This document shows, piece by piece, positions 1 through 9,795 of a DNA stretch of 64,000 nt. Both the position numbers and the translations under genes were made by a program. The notes under the pieces are model-generated. The model did no database searches and had not been told where the DNA came from. It was given only the letters and a program-made list of their open reading frames with translations. The DNA is from Mycolicibacterium madagascariense (GTDB taxonomy: Bacteria > Actinomycetota > Actinomycetes > Mycobacteriales > Mycobacteriaceae): assembly GCF_010729665.1 (NCBI RefSeq), contig NZ_AP022610.1, positions 4,464,001 through 4,528,000 on the forward strand, in the 5' to 3' direction. Numbering within the stretch: the stretch's first letter is position 1; every line of letters starts with the position of its first letter.

Positions 1-2016
1 CGTAATCACCCGGCCGGTGCGCGCCAGACCGAGCGCGACGGCCTCGTCGTTGCGGGATCGGGCCGATCCGTTCCCTTGCTCCCCGAGACTGAGCCAGTAC
101 TCGCGCACGCGGGCGACGAGGAACACCTCGTAGTCCATCGCGAGGCCAAACGCGATGCAGAACAATAGAACCGGCATGTTGGCGACCAACGTTCCGGTCG
201 GCGTGGTGCCCAGCGCGCCGAGGTGGCCGTCCTGGAAGATCCACACCAGCGCGCCGAAGGCCGCAGTCAGCGACAGGACGTTCAGCACGACGGCCTTGAG
301 GGGAAGCACCACGCTGCCGGTGAGCAGGTACAGCAGGACGAACGCGATCACCGCGATCAGGCCCAGCACGAGGGGCAGTCGGCTGGTGATGGCATCGACG
401 CTGTCGCGGTTGTTCTGCGCGACGCCGGTCAGCTCGATGGCGCGACCACCCGGACCCGCCACGTCGTGCAGACGGGCCAGCTGCGTGTCGGACGCCTGGG
501 AGAACAGCGGAGCGGCGCTCGCGACCGTCAGGAAGGCGCTGCCGTCCGCCACGCCCGTCGCGGCCGACGGCGGCCCGACCGGACGCCCCCCGACGAACGT
601 TCCCGTGGGCGCCGACACGGACGTCACGTCGGGCACCTTCGACAGGTCGGCTGCGTAACGCCCCAGCGCGTCCGGCGACAGGCCGGTGGCGTCGGGCACG
701 ACGACCGTGACCGCGGTCGAGGAATCGCCGGCGAAGTCCTGGCGCAGTTCGTCGCCCACCTGATGCGCCGAGGCCGTGCTCGGCAGCACCCGGTCGTCGG
801 GAAAGCCCCACTTCACCCCGAGGAACGGGGCACCAAGGACGAGCAGGAGCACCACCACCGCAAGGCCGACCGGAATGGCATGTCGCATGACGGCTTTCGT
901 CGACCGGTACCAGAAGACCCGGTCGACGGGCTTGCCCGCGGGCTCGGCCCGTCGAAAGAGGCGACGCAGCAGCCGTCTGACGTCCAGCCCGTCGAGCCGG
1001 TCGGCGAGGAGCCAGATCGCCGCGGGCGTCACGATGACCGCGGCCGCGGCGGCGAAGGCGACCGTCGCGACGCCCGCGTAGGCGAACGACTTCAGGAAGT
1101 ACATGGGGAACAGCAGCATGACCGCCATCGACAGTGCGACGGTCGTGGCGGAGAACAGCACGGTGCGCCCCGCCGTGGTCATCGTGCGGACGAGCGCCCG
1201 ATCGCGCGGCACGCCATCGGCGAGCTCGTCGCGGTAGCGGCTGATGATGAGCAGCGTGTAGTCGATGGCCAGCGCCAGCCCCAGTGCGGTGGACAGGTTG
1301 AGCGCGAAGATCGACACGTCGGTGCTGAAGGTGATGATGCGCAGCACCGACATCGCTCCGACGATGGCGAGCCCGCCGACCACCATGGGCAGGGCTGCCG
1401 CAACCAGACCGCCGAACACCCACACCAGCACCACGAAGCTCAGCGGGATGGCGATGGACTCCATGAGGAGCAGATCGTGCTGGCTCTGCGCGTTGATCTG
1501 GGCGTAGACCATGGCCATGCCGCCGGTGCGAACGACGACGCCGTCCGGGGTTGCGGGGTGGTCCCGGAGGATCTCCTCCGACAGCGCTTGCGCGTACTTC
1601 TGCGCGTCGTTCTCCCCGCCGGTGACGCCGGCGACGATGAGGCCGGTGGTGCCGTCCCTACTGATCAGCGCCGCCGACGCCGACGCGGGTGACGTCCAGG
1701 CCGACGTGACGTCGTCGATGTGGGGCGCATGCGCAAGCCGGGTGACGACGTCCTTGGCGACGGAGGAGGCGTCCGGGCTGGTGGCGCCGCGCGGTGAGCT
1801 GATGGTGACCAGCATCTGCATGTCGCCCTGCCCGAACTTCTCGGTCAGCAGCCGCGCCGAGCGGGCGGACTCCGACCCGGGGTCCTGGAAACCGCCCGCC
1901 GACAGACTCTTGGCGACCGGGACGCCGAACACCGCCGCGGCCACCAGCAGCAGAGCAGCGACGGCCAGGATGCGGCGGGGCATGGCCATGGCGAGTAGCG
2001 CGATCCGGTGCAGCAT
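1..2016 (-). CDS. MMPL/RND family lipid exporter, C-terminus cut by window edge
   Basis: Inner-membrane RND-type transporter of the MMPL family, which exports lipids in mycobacteria using the proton gradient. 672 codons are visible; the last part lies beyond the left edge. The start is the ATG at 2016. TM1 is near residues 10-32, followed by a periplasmic domain, a TM bundle from about residue 180, and a second half that repeats this plan. Both proton-relay Asp-Tyr pairs of the family are present: D252-Y253 (IDYTLLIISRYRDE) and D628-Y629 (MDYEVFLVARVRE). The neighbours (SDR, racemase, enoyl-CoA hydratase) recall the M. tuberculosis mmpL13 locus, where mmpL13 is split in two; here the frame is intact as far as seen. 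The cargo is unknown. A 17-bp palindrome lies 31 nt upstream. Confidence 0.93.
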   Translation of the reverse strand, partial: MLHRIALLAMAMPRRILAVAALLLVAAAVFGVPVAKSLSAGGFQDPGSESARSARLLTEKFGQGDMQMLVTISSPRGATSPDASSVAKDVVTRLAHAPHIDDVTSAWTSPASASAALISRDGTTGLIVAGVTGGENDAQKYAQALSEEILRDHPATPDGVVVRTGGMAMVYAQINAQSQHDLLLMESIAIPLSFVVLVWVFGGLVAAALPMVVGGLAIVGAMSVLRIITFSTDVSIFALNLSTALGLALAIDYTLLIISRYRDELADGVPRDRALVRTMTTAGRTVLFSATTVALSMAVMLLFPMYFLKSFAYAGVATVAFAAAAAVIVTPAAIWLLADRLDGLDVRRLLRRLFRRAEPAGKPVDRVFWYRSTKAVMRHAIPVGLAVVVLLLVLGAPFLGVKWGFPDDRVLPSTASAHQVGDELRQDFAGDSSTAVTVVVPDATGLSPDALGRYAADLSKVPDVTSVSAPTGTFVGGRPVGPPSAATGVADGSAFLTVASAAPLFSQASDTQLARLHDVAGPGGRAIELTGVAQNNRDSVDAITSRLPLVLGLIAVIAFVLLYLLTGSVVLPLKAVVLNVLSLTAAFGALVWIFQDGHLGALGTTPTGTLVANMPVLLFCIAFGLAMDYEVFLVARVREYWLSLGEQGNGSARSRNDEAVALGLARTGRVIT

Positions 2017-2046
2017 GTCGAATCCTCCCCCAAGTGAGCGGCGGTA

Positions 2047-2063
2047 ACTTAGCAGCGATAAGT
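2047..2063. promoter_or_regulatory. 17-bp palindrome, likely TetR-type operator
   Basis: ACTTA and TAAGT arms are perfect inverted repeats separated by 7 nt, in the gap between the divergent MMPL (start 2016) and DoxX (start 2106) genes. The size and position fit a TetR-family operator able to control both genes. No regulator gene lies beside it, so the binding protein is unknown. Confidence 0.5.
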
Positions 2064-2105
2064 CAGCGGCGTCAACGCGTCTTGGCCACCGCCTAGGGTG
2101 TCTCC

Positions 2106-2648
2106 ATGACTTCGGGTTTCCGACGCCGGACTGCACGCGCATCGACGTCACTGCCCGACCTGGGTCTGCTCGTCCTGCGCGTCGCCGTGGCCGCGACGGT
2201 GCTGCAGGCCGGGCTGACCAAGGCCGTCCAATTCGCGGCGACGACGCAGTTCATGGCGAGCGGCGGATGGCAGACGCCGACCTTCGCCGCATACCTCATC
2301 ACGGCCACCGAGATCGCGGGCGGCGCCGCCGTCCTGCTGGGCCTGCTCACCCCGTTGGCGGCCTGCGGCATCCTCGCGGCGATGCTCGACGCCTGGGCGG
2401 TCACGGTGTCGGGTAGGGCGTTCTGGTCGGAGCCCTTCAACGTCCCGTTCCACCTGGCGTTTGCCGCGGCCGCACTGCTCCTCACCGGCGCCGGCAGCTA
2501 CTCCGTCGACGCGCGGGTGTTCGACCGACCCCGGTGGCCCGCCGCGGTCACGATCACGTCGGTGCTGGTCGGCGTCGCCGCCGCCGTCGCCACGTGGGTG
2601 CTGCTCAACGGCACCAACCCACTGCACCTCGGCACGCCGCCCGGCTAG
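2106..2648 (+). CDS. DoxX family membrane protein
   Basis: Small integral membrane protein of 180 residues. Its four hydrophobic segments lie at about 18-40, 60-85, 85-105 and 118-170, in the DoxX pattern. The sequence LRVAVAATVLQAGLTKAV in the first segment is typical of the family, as is the run ATEIAGGAAVLLGLLTPLAA. DoxX proteins are linked to redox and thiol stress in mycobacteria, but the biochemical role of most members is unknown. It diverges from the MMPL gene across the 2047-2063 palindrome and ends just before a hairpin terminator. Confidence 0.85.
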   Translation: MTSGFRRRTARASTSLPDLGLLVLRVAVAATVLQAGLTKAVQFAATTQFMASGGWQTPTFAAYLITATEIAGGAAVLLGLLTPLAACGILAAMLDAWAVTVSGRAFWSEPFNVPFHLAFAAAALLLTGAGSYSVDARVFDRPRWPAAVTITSVLVGVAAAVATWVLLNGTNPLHLGTPPG

Positions 2649-2654
2649 ACCCTA

Positions 2655-2681
2655 CTGGCAGGTAATAATTGCCAGGGTTTT
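2655..2681 (+). terminator. Hairpin terminator after DoxX
   Basis: CTGGCA and TGCCAG arms with a 9-nt AT-rich loop are followed by GGGTTTT, 7 nt after the DoxX stop codon. This is one of the few T-tailed hairpins in the window. Confidence 0.55.
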
Positions 2682-2731
2682 GCGAAAGGCGACTCAAAGA
2701 TCTCTTAAGACCCGTGGTTACTGTTCAGTAC

Positions 2732-2854
2732 ATGTGGATCGACGACACCAGTGCAGATGTCATCAAGGTTGATTTCGAAGCCCTGTACCACGGGGACTTG
2801 CTGGTCGAGGGTGATTGCTCCGAGCAGTTCCCCGAGCTCGCTCAAGCCGTCTGA
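2732..2854 (+). CDS. Small leaderless hypothetical protein (40 aa)
   Basis: Unrecognised 40-residue acidic protein beginning MWIDDTSADVIKVDF and ending FPELAQAV, with one Cys and no signal peptide or TM segment. The ATG at 2732 is chosen because a TACTGT -10 hexamer (2719-2724) ends 7 nt before it, the usual layout for a mycobacterial leaderless mRNA. An in-frame extension back to 2669 exists but has no start signal. The gene is closed by a hairpin that begins right after its stop codon, and the surrounding DNA is less GC-rich than its neighbours. Its own promoter and terminator argue for a real monocistronic gene. Confidence 0.55.
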   Translation: MWIDDTSADVIKVDFEALYHGDLLVEGDCSEQFPELAQAV

Positions 2855-2879
2855 CCGCACGCACGCGTGATGCGTGCGG
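2855..2879. terminator. Hairpin terminator between convergent genes
   Basis: Nine-bp perfect stem (CCGCACGCA / TGCGTGCGG) with a 7-nt loop, starting at the base after the 40-aa gene's stop codon and 33 nt from the end of the convergent nitronate monooxygenase gene. It probably serves both directions. Confidence 0.55.
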
Positions 2880-2912
2880 CCCGACAGCATGACCAGCAGT
2901 ACCGCGTAGTAC

Positions 2913-4675
<1,763 letters not shown>

Positions 4676-4729
4676 TGATCATTCCTCTCTGGTGACCGGC
4701 CCTGCGCCGGCCGACCGGCTGATGTGGGC

Positions 4730-5818
4730 TCACGCCCAGTCGCGGAGCACCGCCCCGGGATCGGCGAGCGGCTCGCCCGGCGGCGTCGGCGTCGGGGGCA
4801 CGCTGCGCGAGAACCGCGGCGCGGGAGCGGGTTGCAGATGCGCACCGCTACCGGTGACGTCCTCGTAGAAGGTGCCCCGCTCGGTGATGTGCGGTTCGGT
4901 CTCGACCTCGCCGAAGCTCAGCACGGGCGTGACGCAGGCGTCGGTGCCGTTGAACACCTTGGCCCAGTGATCGCGATCGTGGGCGGCGAAGGCCTCGGTG
5001 AAGATCGCGCGCAGCTCCTCCGCGCGGCTCGCGTCGTGCTGACCGGGCAGGGTCGCGGGGTCCAGGCCGAGCCCGTCGAGCAGCTGGGCGTAGAACTGCG
5101 GCTCGATCGCACCGACCGCGACGTACTTCCCGTCGGCGGTCTCATAGGTGTCGTAGTACGGAGCGCCGGTGTCGAGCATGTTGGTTCCCCGCTCGTCGGT
5201 CCACATGCCGGTCGCGCGGAAGCTCCACATCATCTGGATCAGCACGCTGGATCCGTCGACCATCGCGGCGTCGACGACCTGCCCCCGGCCCGACGTCTGC
5301 CGCTCCCACAGTGCGGAGAGGATGCCGACGATCAGGAACATCGATCCGCCGCCGAAGTCGCCGGCGAGGTTCAGCGGAGGCACGGGCTTCTGGCCTTGGC
5401 GCCCGACGGCGTGCAGCACGCCGTTGAGCGAGATGTAGTTGATGTCGTGCCCGGCCTGCTGCGCCCGCGGCCCGGTCTGGCCCCAGCCCGTCATCCGCGC
5501 ATAGACGAGGCGTTCGTTGACCTTTGCGCAATCCTCGGGTCCGAGGCCGAGCCGTTCGGTGACCCCGGGCCGGTAGCCCTCGATGAGGACGTCGGCCTTC
5601 GCGATCAACCCCAGCACGAGCTCGCGCCCCTCGTCGCTCTTGAGGTCGGCCGACACCAGGCGACGGTTGCGCAGCATCGCATCCCGCGAGCCGCCCTTGC
5701 CGGGCCGTTCGATGCGGACGACGTCGGCGCCGAGGTCGCCGAGGATCATGGCGGCATGCGGCCCGGGACCGATGCCTGCCAGCTCGACGACCCTCAATCC
5801 CTGCAGTGGTCCAGCCAT
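4730..5818 (-). CDS. mcr: Alpha-methylacyl-CoA racemase (CaiB/BaiF fold)
   Basis: Interconverts (2R)- and (2S)-2-methylacyl-CoA esters so that methyl-branched or sterol side chains can enter beta-oxidation. The product is 362 residues with the family III CoA-transferase fold. The three catalytic residues known for M. tuberculosis MCR all align: His124 (GHDINYIS), Asp154 ([10 protein letters not shown]) and Glu239 (GAIEPQFY). That makes a racemase more likely than a CoA-transferase. The start is the ATG at 5818, preceded by GGAGG and followed by the usual MAGPLxGLRVVEL opening; an upstream in-frame codon at 5860 is not used by homologues. First gene of the mcr-SDR-NMO operon. Confidence 0.9.
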   Translation of the reverse strand: MAGPLQGLRVVELAGIGPGPHAAMILGDLGADVVRIERPGKGGSRDAMLRNRRLVSADLKSDEGRELVLGLIAKADVLIEGYRPGVTERLGLGPEDCAKVNERLVYARMTGWGQTGPRAQQAGHDINYISLNGVLHAVGRQGQKPVPPLNLAGDFGGGSMFLIVGILSALWERQTSGRGQVVDAAMVDGSSVLIQMMWSFRATGMWTDERGTNMLDTGAPYYDTYETADGKYVAVGAIEPQFYAQLLDGLGLDPATLPGQHDASRAEELRAIFTEAFAAHDRDHWAKVFNGTDACVTPVLSFGEVETEPHITERGTFYEDVTGSGAHLQPAPAPRFSRSVPPTPTPPGEPLADPGAVLRDWA

Positions 5819-5865
5819 CGTTGCCCGTCCTCCACGTTCGTCCCAGTTGACCGCCGACAAAGCTT

Positions 5866-5881
5866 ACTTGTATAACCAAGT
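5866..5881. promoter_or_regulatory. 16-bp palindromic operator between mcr and enoyl-CoA hydratase
   Basis: ACTTG and CAAGT arms are perfect inverted repeats separated by 6 nt, centred in the divergent gap (starts at 5818 and 5924). The size suits a TetR-family regulator. No regulator is encoded nearby. The half-sites resemble those of KstR2 (CAAG/CTTG), but the arm order and spacing differ. Confidence 0.5.
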
Positions 5882-5923
5882 CGATGATTCGCGGGCCTCG
5901 GCTCGCCCAAACCCGAGGCGGCC

Positions 5924-6724
5924 ATGACCGACAGCGAGACCCAGCTCGACACCGACGATCTCACCGTCCGGCTCGGCGACGGCGTGCTCCGCGTGACGCT
6001 GAACCGCCCCGACAGCCTCAACTCGCTGACCGCCCCGATGCTCGACGGCATCAGCACCGCCCTCGAGAGCGCCGCCACCAATCCGGCCGTCCGGGTCGTC
6101 CGCCTCGACGGGGCGGGCCGGGGCTTCAGCTCGGGGGCCGGCATCAGCGAAGCCGACCACGCCAACCCGAACGCGACCGAGGACACCCTGACCGCCGCGA
6201 ACCGGGCAGTGCGGTCGATCGTGGCGCTACCCAAGCCGGTGGTGTCGGTCGTGCAGGGTCCGGCCGCGGGCGTCGGGGTGTCGTTGGCGATCGCCGCCGA
6301 CGTCGTACTGGCGTCGGAGAAGGCCTATTTCCTGTTGGCGTTCACCAAGATCGGGCTCATGCCCGACGGCGGCGCGACGGCGTTGGTCGCGGCCTCGGTC
6401 GGACGCACCAGGGCGATGAAGATGGCACTGCTCGCCGAGCGGTTGTCGGCCGCCGACGCGCTCGTCGCCGGACTGGTGAGCGCGGTGTTCCCCGCCGACG
6501 ACCTCGAGGCCGAGGCGAACGCCGTCATCGAGACCCTGCGGTCGGGACCCGCTGCGGCACTGCGCAGGACCAAGCAGGCGATCAACGAGGCGACGCTGAC
6601 CGAACTCGAGGGTGCGCTCGCGCGCGAGACGCAGGGGCAGCTGTCCCTGCTGGAGTCACACGACTTCCGCGAGGGCACCAGGGCGTTCCAGCAGCGACGG
6701 CAGGCGACGTTCACCGACGAGTGA
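5924..6724 (+). CDS. Enoyl-CoA hydratase/isomerase (crotonase family)
   Basis: Crotonase-fold enzyme of 266 residues acting on acyl-CoA thioesters. The oxyanion-hole segments are GAGRGFSSGAGI and QGPAAGVGVSLAIAAD. In the motif that normally supplies the second catalytic Glu it reads KIGLMPDGGATALV. Asp at this place is typical of enoyl-CoA isomerases (PaaG-like) rather than hydratases, so isomerisation of a double bond or epoxide is possible. It diverges from mcr across a shared palindrome, so both are probably induced together during breakdown of branched acyl-CoAs. Confidence 0.87.
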   Translation: MTDSETQLDTDDLTVRLGDGVLRVTLNRPDSLNSLTAPMLDGISTALESAATNPAVRVVRLDGAGRGFSSGAGISEADHANPNATEDTLTAANRAVRSIVALPKPVVSVVQGPAAGVGVSLAIAADVVLASEKAYFLLAFTKIGLMPDGGATALVAASVGRTRAMKMALLAERLSAADALVAGLVSAVFPADDLEAEANAVIETLRSGPAAALRRTKQAINEATLTELEGALARETQGQLSLLESHDFREGTRAFQQRRQATFTDE

Positions 6725-6799
6725 GGCTCGCCCCGCGCGTCGAGCGAGCACTGACAGTCGTTTTCCGTGCCCGCGGCGACCGTGGCCGCTCACTCGACG

Positions 6800-7498
6800 T
6801 CAGACGCCGAACATCGGCGGCAGGGCGAGCACCATGACCAGACCCCAGAAGAAGTGGGTCAGCATGGGCGCCAGCACACCGCCGGTGATGCGCCGCTCGT
6901 ACGCGCACACCGCACCGAGGATCATGCCGGCGAATCCGAGCATCGGGTTGCCCGCGGCCGACACCGCGATCGCATAGATGATCGTCGACACGATCTCGGG
7001 GTGGTACCTGCCCAGCGCCGAGAAAAGCGCGCCGCGGAAGAACATCTCCTCGGCGAGCCCGTTGACGACCGTGATCAGCACGATGAGCCACAGCGCACCC
7101 TGATTCGCGTACTCCAGCACCTGCACGATGTAGTCGCGCACCGGGCCGATCTGACGCGCCAGCAAGCCGCCGACGATGAACACGCCCCCGAGGAGCACGC
7201 CGATTACGGTGCCCGTGATGACCGGGCGGCGCCTGCGACCGCGGAACGTGACGTGCCCGATGTGCAGGGGCCCGGACAGGCGGGCGCCGATGGCCCACAC
7301 CGCGGCGAGGGCCGCCGTCAGCAGGTAGAACGACGTGCTGCCCGGCTCGCGGGTCAGCGAGATTCCCAGCAACGTCGCCCCGAGCAGCAGGACGACGACG
7401 ACCACGACGCGGCGACGACGCACCAGCGTCGGCGCCTCGTCGTAGTGCACGGGCGATTTGCCGACGATGGCGCCGATCTCCCCCAGCAATCCGGTCAC
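6800..7498 (-). CDS. CPBP family intramembrane glutamic endopeptidase
   Basis: Polytopic membrane protein of 232 residues with the CAAX/CPBP protease motifs. E150-E151-xxx-R155 is in NGLAEEMFFRGALFS and His215 in APMLTHFFWG, the residues used for catalysis inside the membrane. Hydrophobic segments cover about 33-48, 58-72, 95-118 and most of 135-225. Substrates of bacterial members are mostly unknown. The GTG at 7498 is chosen because it overlaps the stop of the upstream gene as GTGA, indicating translational coupling; an upstream codon at 7549 would run deep into that gene. Confidence 0.85.
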   Translation of the reverse strand: MTGLLGEIGAIVGKSPVHYDEAPTLVRRRRVVVVVVLLLGATLLGISLTREPGSTSFYLLTAALAAVWAIGARLSGPLHIGHVTFRGRRRRPVITGTVIGVLLGGVFIVGGLLARQIGPVRDYIVQVLEYANQGALWLIVLITVVNGLAEEMFFRGALFSALGRYHPEIVSTIIYAIAVSAAGNPMLGFAGMILGAVCAYERRITGGVLAPMLTHFFWGLVMVLALPPMFGV

Positions 7499-8631
7499 GA
7501 TGCTCCCCTCGGGGCCAGCCCGATCAACGTGTCCAACCCGGCGCGCCACCAGCCGGCGACCGGTCCCGGCACCGCGCCGAGCAGTCCCAGCGCCGCATGG
7601 GTCTGCGGCGGCGTCACCATCGCGACGAGCTTGCGCAGCCGCAGGACGTCACCGCCCGCCCAGTCGGGGTCGGTGTCGGCGAGGTGATGCGGGTCGGCCA
7701 ACCGGTCCACCGGCAGTTGCTTGCGACCCGAGAGCGACAGGCGAATGGCATCCTCGTTGCCGACCAGGCCGCCCGGCGGGTCGGGAATCAGCTCGCTCAG
7801 CCCGTGGCTCGACGCCGTCATCGGATAATCCAGCGATTCGACGAGATCGGTCGTCAAACCGCTGGGCACCGGCACGAAGAGCGCCGCAACACGCGACACC
7901 AGCCACATGTCGACGTCGGGTGCCGGCACCCCCTGACGCCACTTGCCCGACAGTCGCGCGTAGGTGAGCAACAGGTCGCCGTAGGTCGTGCGCTCCGGGC
8001 CCCTGATGTCGTACTGGCCCGGCGGCACGCGCTCGGCGTCGGCGGCGGCGATCAGGTAGTAGAGGACGTCGCTGATGGAGATCGGATCGAGTGGGTTCTG
8101 CGCCCACGGCGGCATCGGAATCAGCAGGAAACGGTCCCCGACGTAGCGCAACAGCTCGAACGACGTCGACCCGGCGCCGATGATGATGGCCGCACCCAGC
8201 CACACCACGTCGGGACCGCCGTCGATGGTGAGCGCCTCGGCGACCTCCGCCCGGCCGGCCAGGTGCTCGGACAGCTGGTCGGCGTCGGGAACGAAGCCGC
8301 CGAGGTAGACGATGCGCGCGACGCCGGCCGCCTTGGCGGCCTGCGCCACGTTCGCCGCGGCGGCGTTGTCCGCATCGCGGAAGCCCGGCTGGCCGATGCC
8401 GTGCACCAGGTAGTAGATGACGTCGACGGGTCCCGCGACGGTGAGCGCGCTCGACACCGACTCGGGATCGGCGGCGTCGAACAGCACCGGGGTCACGTCG
8501 TCGATCCAGCCGAAGTCACCGAGACGCTCGGGGTTGCGGCTGGCCACCGTCACCTGGTGTCCCGCCGCGAGTAGAGCGGAGACCAGGCGCGACCCGACGT
8601 ATCCGGTCGCACCCGTGACGAGTGTGCGCAT
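7495..8631 (-). CDS. NAD(P)H-binding protein, atypical/extended SDR
   Basis: Rossmann protein of about 378 residues opening with TLVTGATGYVGSRLVSALL. An Arg-containing strand-2 end (VASRNPERL) suggests NADP. There is no classical YxxxK, so it belongs with NmrA-like/atypical SDRs. The C-terminal third (IRLSLSGRKQLPVDRLADP, then PVAGWWRAGLDTLIGL) appears in mycobacterial proteins of unknown function with this architecture. The ATG at 8631 is preferred to a GTG at 8640, because a TACGGT -10 element ends 7 nt before it and covers the GTG. Coupled to the downstream CPBP protease by a 4-bp overlap. Confidence 0.8.
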   Translation of the reverse strand: MRTLVTGATGYVGSRLVSALLAAGHQVTVASRNPERLGDFGWIDDVTPVLFDAADPESVSSALTVAGPVDVIYYLVHGIGQPGFRDADNAAAANVAQAAKAAGVARIVYLGGFVPDADQLSEHLAGRAEVAEALTIDGGPDVVWLGAAIIIGAGSTSFELLRYVGDRFLLIPMPPWAQNPLDPISISDVLYYLIAAADAERVPPGQYDIRGPERTTYGDLLLTYARLSGKWRQGVPAPDVDMWLVSRVAALFVPVPSGLTTDLVESLDYPMTASSHGLSELIPDPPGGLVGNEDAIRLSLSGRKQLPVDRLADPHHLADTDPDWAGGDVLRLRKLVAMVTPPQTHAALGLLGAVPGPVAGWWRAGLDTLIGLAPRGAS

Positions 8632-8906
8632 GGGTTTCACCGTAGGGACTTACCCACGCCGGGGCCATTCGATAGCTAGTCACCCGCCCGGTTGGGGCCG
8701 CCGGCGGCGCGTCGGCGTTCCGCCGCAGGTGGGAGGTGGTGCGGCGCCCCCAGTGTGGCCCGTGAGACGCGCCACTCCCCGGGCGCCGGATGGCTGCGGG
8801 ACCGCCGGGGCGGTGACGGCTCAGCGTGCCGCCTGGCCGCGGGGCGGTGTGCCACTGCGCCTGAGGGTGCGGAAAGCGCAGGTCAGCACCGCTTGGCGAC
8901 GCCTAG

Positions 8907-8987
8907 CGCTCGAGCCCGACTTTGCCGTTTCACGAGCACAGCCTTTACGCTGCCTGGGGCGTCGCCACGAGAGTCGGGCTCGAAGCG
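8907..8987. repeat. Long inverted repeat in the leader of the fasciclin gene
   Basis: CGCTCGAGCCCGACT (8907-8921) pairs with AGTCGGGCTCGAAGCG (8972-8987) across about 50 nt. It lies in the 377-bp gap 8641-9017, where no gene could be supported. A possible -10 (TACGCT, 8946-8951) falls inside the loop, so only the right arm would be transcribed. The repeat may be an operator or cruciform rather than an RNA hairpin. The rest of the gap is GC-rich with nothing recognisable. Confidence 0.4.
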
Positions 8988-9017
8988 TCGCGATCAGAAC
9001 CGTTGAGGAGCCGAAAA

Positions 9018-9731
9018 GTGAAGACTCGCACCAGCCGAGCCATAGGAGTTACCGCCGCGATCGCCGCGATCGCCGTGTCGTTGCCGCTGGCGATCACCGC
9101 ACAGGCGGACCCGCCAGCCACGACCACCGTCGACGTCAAGCCGCCACCAGACCCGCAGGGCAACTGCGATCCGGTGCGCAGCGAACTGGCGACGACCGGC
9201 AGCACGCTGGCGACCCTCGACACGCTGCCCGTCGGCCAGGCGCTGGCCAAGATCCCGTCGCTGAGCACGTTCACCTCCGCCATCAACGGTGGACTGAACC
9301 CGGCCGTCAACATCGTGCCGGTGCTCGAGAACGGCCCCTACGTCATCTTCGCCCCCAACAACGACGCGTTCGCCAAGCTCGATCCGAGCGAGCTCAGCGC
9401 GCTGAAGAGCGACCCGGCCGCGCTGACGAAGCTCGACTACTACCACGTGTTCCTCGGCCTGCTCGGCCCCGGCGACGTCGCCGGCCAGCGCCCCACCCAG
9501 CAGGGCGCCGACATCAAGGTCACGGGCAAGGACGGCGACATCAAGGTCAACGACACCGCCAAGGTGATCTGCGGCGGCATCCAGGCGGCCAACGCCAGGA
9601 TCTACATCATCGACACGGTGCTCGACCCGAACTCGCCACCCGCGCCGATCACGCCGCAGACGTCGTTCAGCAACACCGGTAGCCCGGCCACCCCGGCGGT
9701 CACGACCACCTCTCCCACGCCGGCCAGCTAG
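9018..9731 (+). CDS. Secreted fasciclin (FAS1) domain protein, MPT70/MPB83-like
   Basis: Exported protein of 237 residues. The N-terminal signal peptide (basic KTRTSR, then a hydrophobic stretch ending near ITAQADPP) is followed by a short Pro-rich linker and one FAS1 domain. The domain motifs are seen: H1-like YVIFAPNNDAFAKL and H2-like IYIIDTVLDPNSPP. FAS1 domains mediate adhesion or surface interactions; MPT70 and MPT83 are mycobacterial examples. The start is the GTG at 9018, with GAGGAG at 9005-9010; an extension to 8922 would hide the signal peptide. A Ser/Thr/Pro-rich tail ends the protein. Confidence 0.87.
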   Translation: MKTRTSRAIGVTAAIAAIAVSLPLAITAQADPPATTTVDVKPPPDPQGNCDPVRSELATTGSTLATLDTLPVGQALAKIPSLSTFTSAINGGLNPAVNIVPVLENGPYVIFAPNNDAFAKLDPSELSALKSDPAALTKLDYYHVFLGLLGPGDVAGQRPTQQGADIKVTGKDGDIKVNDTAKVICGGIQAANARIYIIDTVLDPNSPPAPITPQTSFSNTGSPATPAVTTTSPTPAS

Positions 9732-9744
9732 CGCTACGACCGAT

Positions 9745-9787
9745 TTCGGCGCGCTTACCACCCATCACGGGCGGTAGGCGCGCCGAA
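9745..9787. terminator. Bidirectional hairpin between convergent genes
   Basis: TTCGGCGCGCTTACC (9745-9759) pairs with GGTAGGCGCGCCGAA (9773-9787), a 15-bp stem with a single mismatch. It fills the 64-bp gap between the ends of the fasciclin and acyl-CoA dehydrogenase genes. Confidence 0.65.
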
Positions 9788-9795
9788 TTCGTCTG

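Noticed and set aside
6725..6799. Terminator between the enoyl-CoA hydratase and CPBP genes
   Set aside because: The GTCGAGCGAG/CTCACTCGAC pairing is imperfect with a long loop and no T tail; too weak to list.
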